DNA of 6,460 nucleotides from an uncultured Ruminiclostridium sp. Its GTDB lineage: Bacteria; Bacillota; Clostridia; Oscillospirales; Ruminococcaceae. Location: the NCBI GenBank assembly GCA_910588335.1, contig CAJUQV010000050.1:1-6460 (forward strand), in the 5' to 3' direction. The notes beneath the pieces were generated by a model. That model saw only the letters and a program-made list of their open reading frames with translations. It was not told where the DNA came from and ran no database searches. Of this stretch, positions 5,328 through 6,460 are shown in pieces (position 1 is the stretch's first letter; every line of letters begins with the position of its first letter). The translations under genes and the position numbers were made by a program.

Positions 5328-5801
5328 ATGGACAAACAGCTTTTTCGCAAATCGAGTATAGAGCGCGTGTCCTCGCCCGAGCAGCTTAACGATTATATTA
5401 AAGTGTCAAATCCGGGCGTTTGGATGATCCTGGCGGCGATTATCGCTCTGCTTATCGGCGTGTGCGTGTGGGGTGTTTTCGGTCAGCTCGAAACTAAGAT
5501 CACCACGGCGGGAACGTGTGAAAACGGCGTTTTTATTTGTTTTGTAAATGAAGATGAAGCCGCGAAAATAAAATCGGGAATGACACTGAACGTTGACGGA
5601 AACGAGCTTTTGATTTCGGAAATTTCTTCAAAACCAATTTTCGTAAACGCGGAAATGGACGAATATTTGCTGCACCTCGGCAATTTTTCCGATGGCGATT
5701 GGTTGTACGAAATAACCGCAAGCGGAACGCTATCGGAGGGCGTTTACAAGGCTGAGATCGTGACAGAAAGCGTATCGCCGATGTCATTTATTTTGAATTG
5801 A
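5328..5801 (+). CDS. Short NHLM-type secretion protein (HlyD-like membrane-fusion protein)
   Basis: 157-aa predicted adaptor of a peptide exporter. The N-terminal block RKSSIERVSSPEQLNDYIKVSNPG (7-30) and the TM helix at about 31-51 match what I know of NHLM bacteriocin-system secretion proteins. After the helix come QLETKITTAGTCENG and a membrane-proximal beta region (VFICFVNEDEAAKIKSGMTLNVDG, 68-91), ending GVYKAEIVTESVSPMSFILN. Family members are usually over 400 residues, with a coiled-coil hairpin and lipoyl-like halves; those parts are missing here, with no stop or frameshift to explain it. It follows the STAS gene by 13 nt and precedes the exporter by 11 nt, so it is probably co-transcribed and acts with that exporter. 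Confidence 0.82.
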   Translation: MDKQLFRKSSIERVSSPEQLNDYIKVSNPGVWMILAAIIALLIGVCVWGVFGQLETKITTAGTCENGVFICFVNEDEAAKIKSGMTLNVDGNELLISEISSKPIFVNAEMDEYLLHLGNFSDGDWLYEITASGTLSEGVYKAEIVTESVSPMSFILN

Positions 5802-5812
5802 GGTGGCTGTCT

Positions 5813-6460
5813 ATGAGTTCAAAAACTGTTAAACAGCCCATAAAAAGCGGTGTGGCTTCCGGAGTCCGAGTGGCAAAAGTCCCAGTAGTAATGCAAATGG
5901 AGGCTTTGGAATGCGGCGCGGCTTCGCTCACGATGATACTCGCGTATTACGGGAAGTGGATACCGCTCGAGCAGGTGCGCGCTGACTGCGGAGTATCCCG
6001 CGACGGCTCAAACGCGAAAAACGTCCTCAAGGCGGCACGAAACTACGGGCTGACCGCAAAGGGCTACCGCTACGAACCCGAGGATTTAAAGAAAAACGGT
6101 ACTTTTCCGTGCATAATTCATTGGAATTTCAATCATTTTTTGGTGCTGGACGGATTTAAGGGAAATAAGGCGTACCTTAACGATCCCGCAAAGGGCAGCT
6201 ATTCCGTACCTATGGAAACCTTCGACAAATCGTTTACGGGGATATGCCTGATGTTCGCGCCGTCGGAGAGTTTCGAGCCTGGCGGCAAGCCGAAAAGCGT
6301 GGTTTCGTTCACGAAAAAGCGTTTAAAAGGCGCGGGCGCGGCGATCGCGTTCGTAATTTTAACCACCGTAATTACATCACTTATCGGGATCATAAATCCC
6401 GCGTTTTCAAGAATTTTTCTGGACAGACTGCTGACGGGTGAAAATCCCGAATGGTTTATG
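5813..6460 (+). CDS. NHLP-type C39-peptidase ABC exporter, 5' part only
   Basis: The first 216 codons of a peptidase-permease-ATPase transporter that cuts leader peptides after a double-glycine-type site and exports the core peptide; the frame is open to the window edge. The C39 peptidase domain (about 23-150) has oxyanion Gln28, catalytic Cys34 in MEALECGAAS, His108 in HWNFNHFLVLDG and Asp124 in YLNDP, so it should be active. The first membrane helix begins at about 174 (GAGAAIAFVILTTVITSLIGIINP). The transporter permease and ATPase parts lie beyond 6460. ATG at 5813 follows AGGTGG at 5801-5806, which overlaps the previous stop codon. Placement next to an NHLM-type secretion protein suggests cargo with a nitrile-hydratase-like or Nif11 leader; no precursor is in the window. 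Confidence 0.93.
   Translation, partial: MSSKTVKQPIKSGVASGVRVAKVPVVMQMEALECGAASLTMILAYYGKWIPLEQVRADCGVSRDGSNAKNVLKAARNYGLTAKGYRYEPEDLKKNGTFPCIIHWNFNHFLVLDGFKGNKAYLNDPAKGSYSVPMETFDKSFTGICLMFAPSESFEPGGKPKSVVSFTKKRLKGAGAAIAFVILTTVITSLIGIINPAFSRIFLDRLLTGENPEWFM

Noticed and set aside
6199..6441. Open frames on both strands inside the exporter gene
   Set aside because: They overlap the clearly coding C39 exporter frame and have no family resemblance or start signals.
1..6460. CRISPR arrays, tRNA or rRNA genes
   Set aside because: No regularly spaced repeats beyond the two-copy LytTR-type site, and no cloverleaf or rRNA-like sequence was seen on reading.

Overview
The window looks like chromosomal DNA of a low-to-mid GC Gram-positive anaerobe, most likely a gut Clostridia/Oscillospiraceae (Ruminococcus-like) bacterium. 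That is inferred from strong GGAGG ribosome binding sites, a GHKL kinase with a LytTR regulator, a DUF6485-type Cys-rich protein and an NHLM-type peptide export operon. No database search was possible, so the lineage is an inference.

Left edge (1-420): no secure gene. There is a 44-codon open frame on the minus strand. It lies behind a well-formed minus-strand promoter whose -10 box sits inside a perfect palindrome.

Signalling module (421-4131): a minus-strand operon encodes a LytTR response regulator followed by a 7-TM GHKL (AgrC-like) histidine kinase, overlapping by 14 bp. Divergent to it, on the plus strand, is a membrane diguanylate cyclase (Cache-like sensor, HAMP, GGEEF). The 390-bp intergenic region holds two good promoters facing apart. 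Between them is a 17-bp direct repeat (CGTCAwwTAAGTGATTT) with a 20-bp period, a likely binding site for the LytTR regulator. The simplest reading is that a peptide-like or other outside signal, sensed by the kinase, controls c-di-GMP synthesis through the divergent promoter. The roughly 250-nt leader ahead of the cyclase gene is unusual: it has a perfect Shine-Dalgarno sequence with no normal start codon. The cyclase gene is also flanked by a near-perfect 24-bp inverted repeat.

Repeat-rich spacer (4132-4449): a 114-bp element with 14-bp perfect inverted ends, followed by overlapping alternative hairpins.

Small genes (4450-4979): a 69-aa eight-cysteine protein, then a short gene broken by two single-base homopolymer frameshifts.

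Export operon (5018-6460, running off the right edge): a STAS-domain anti-sigma-factor antagonist, an unusually short NHLM-type membrane-fusion protein, and the N-terminal part of a C39-peptidase ABC exporter with its catalytic residues intact. These are closely spaced and probably co-transcribed. They would cleave and export a ribosomally made peptide whose precursor and modification genes should lie to the right of the window.
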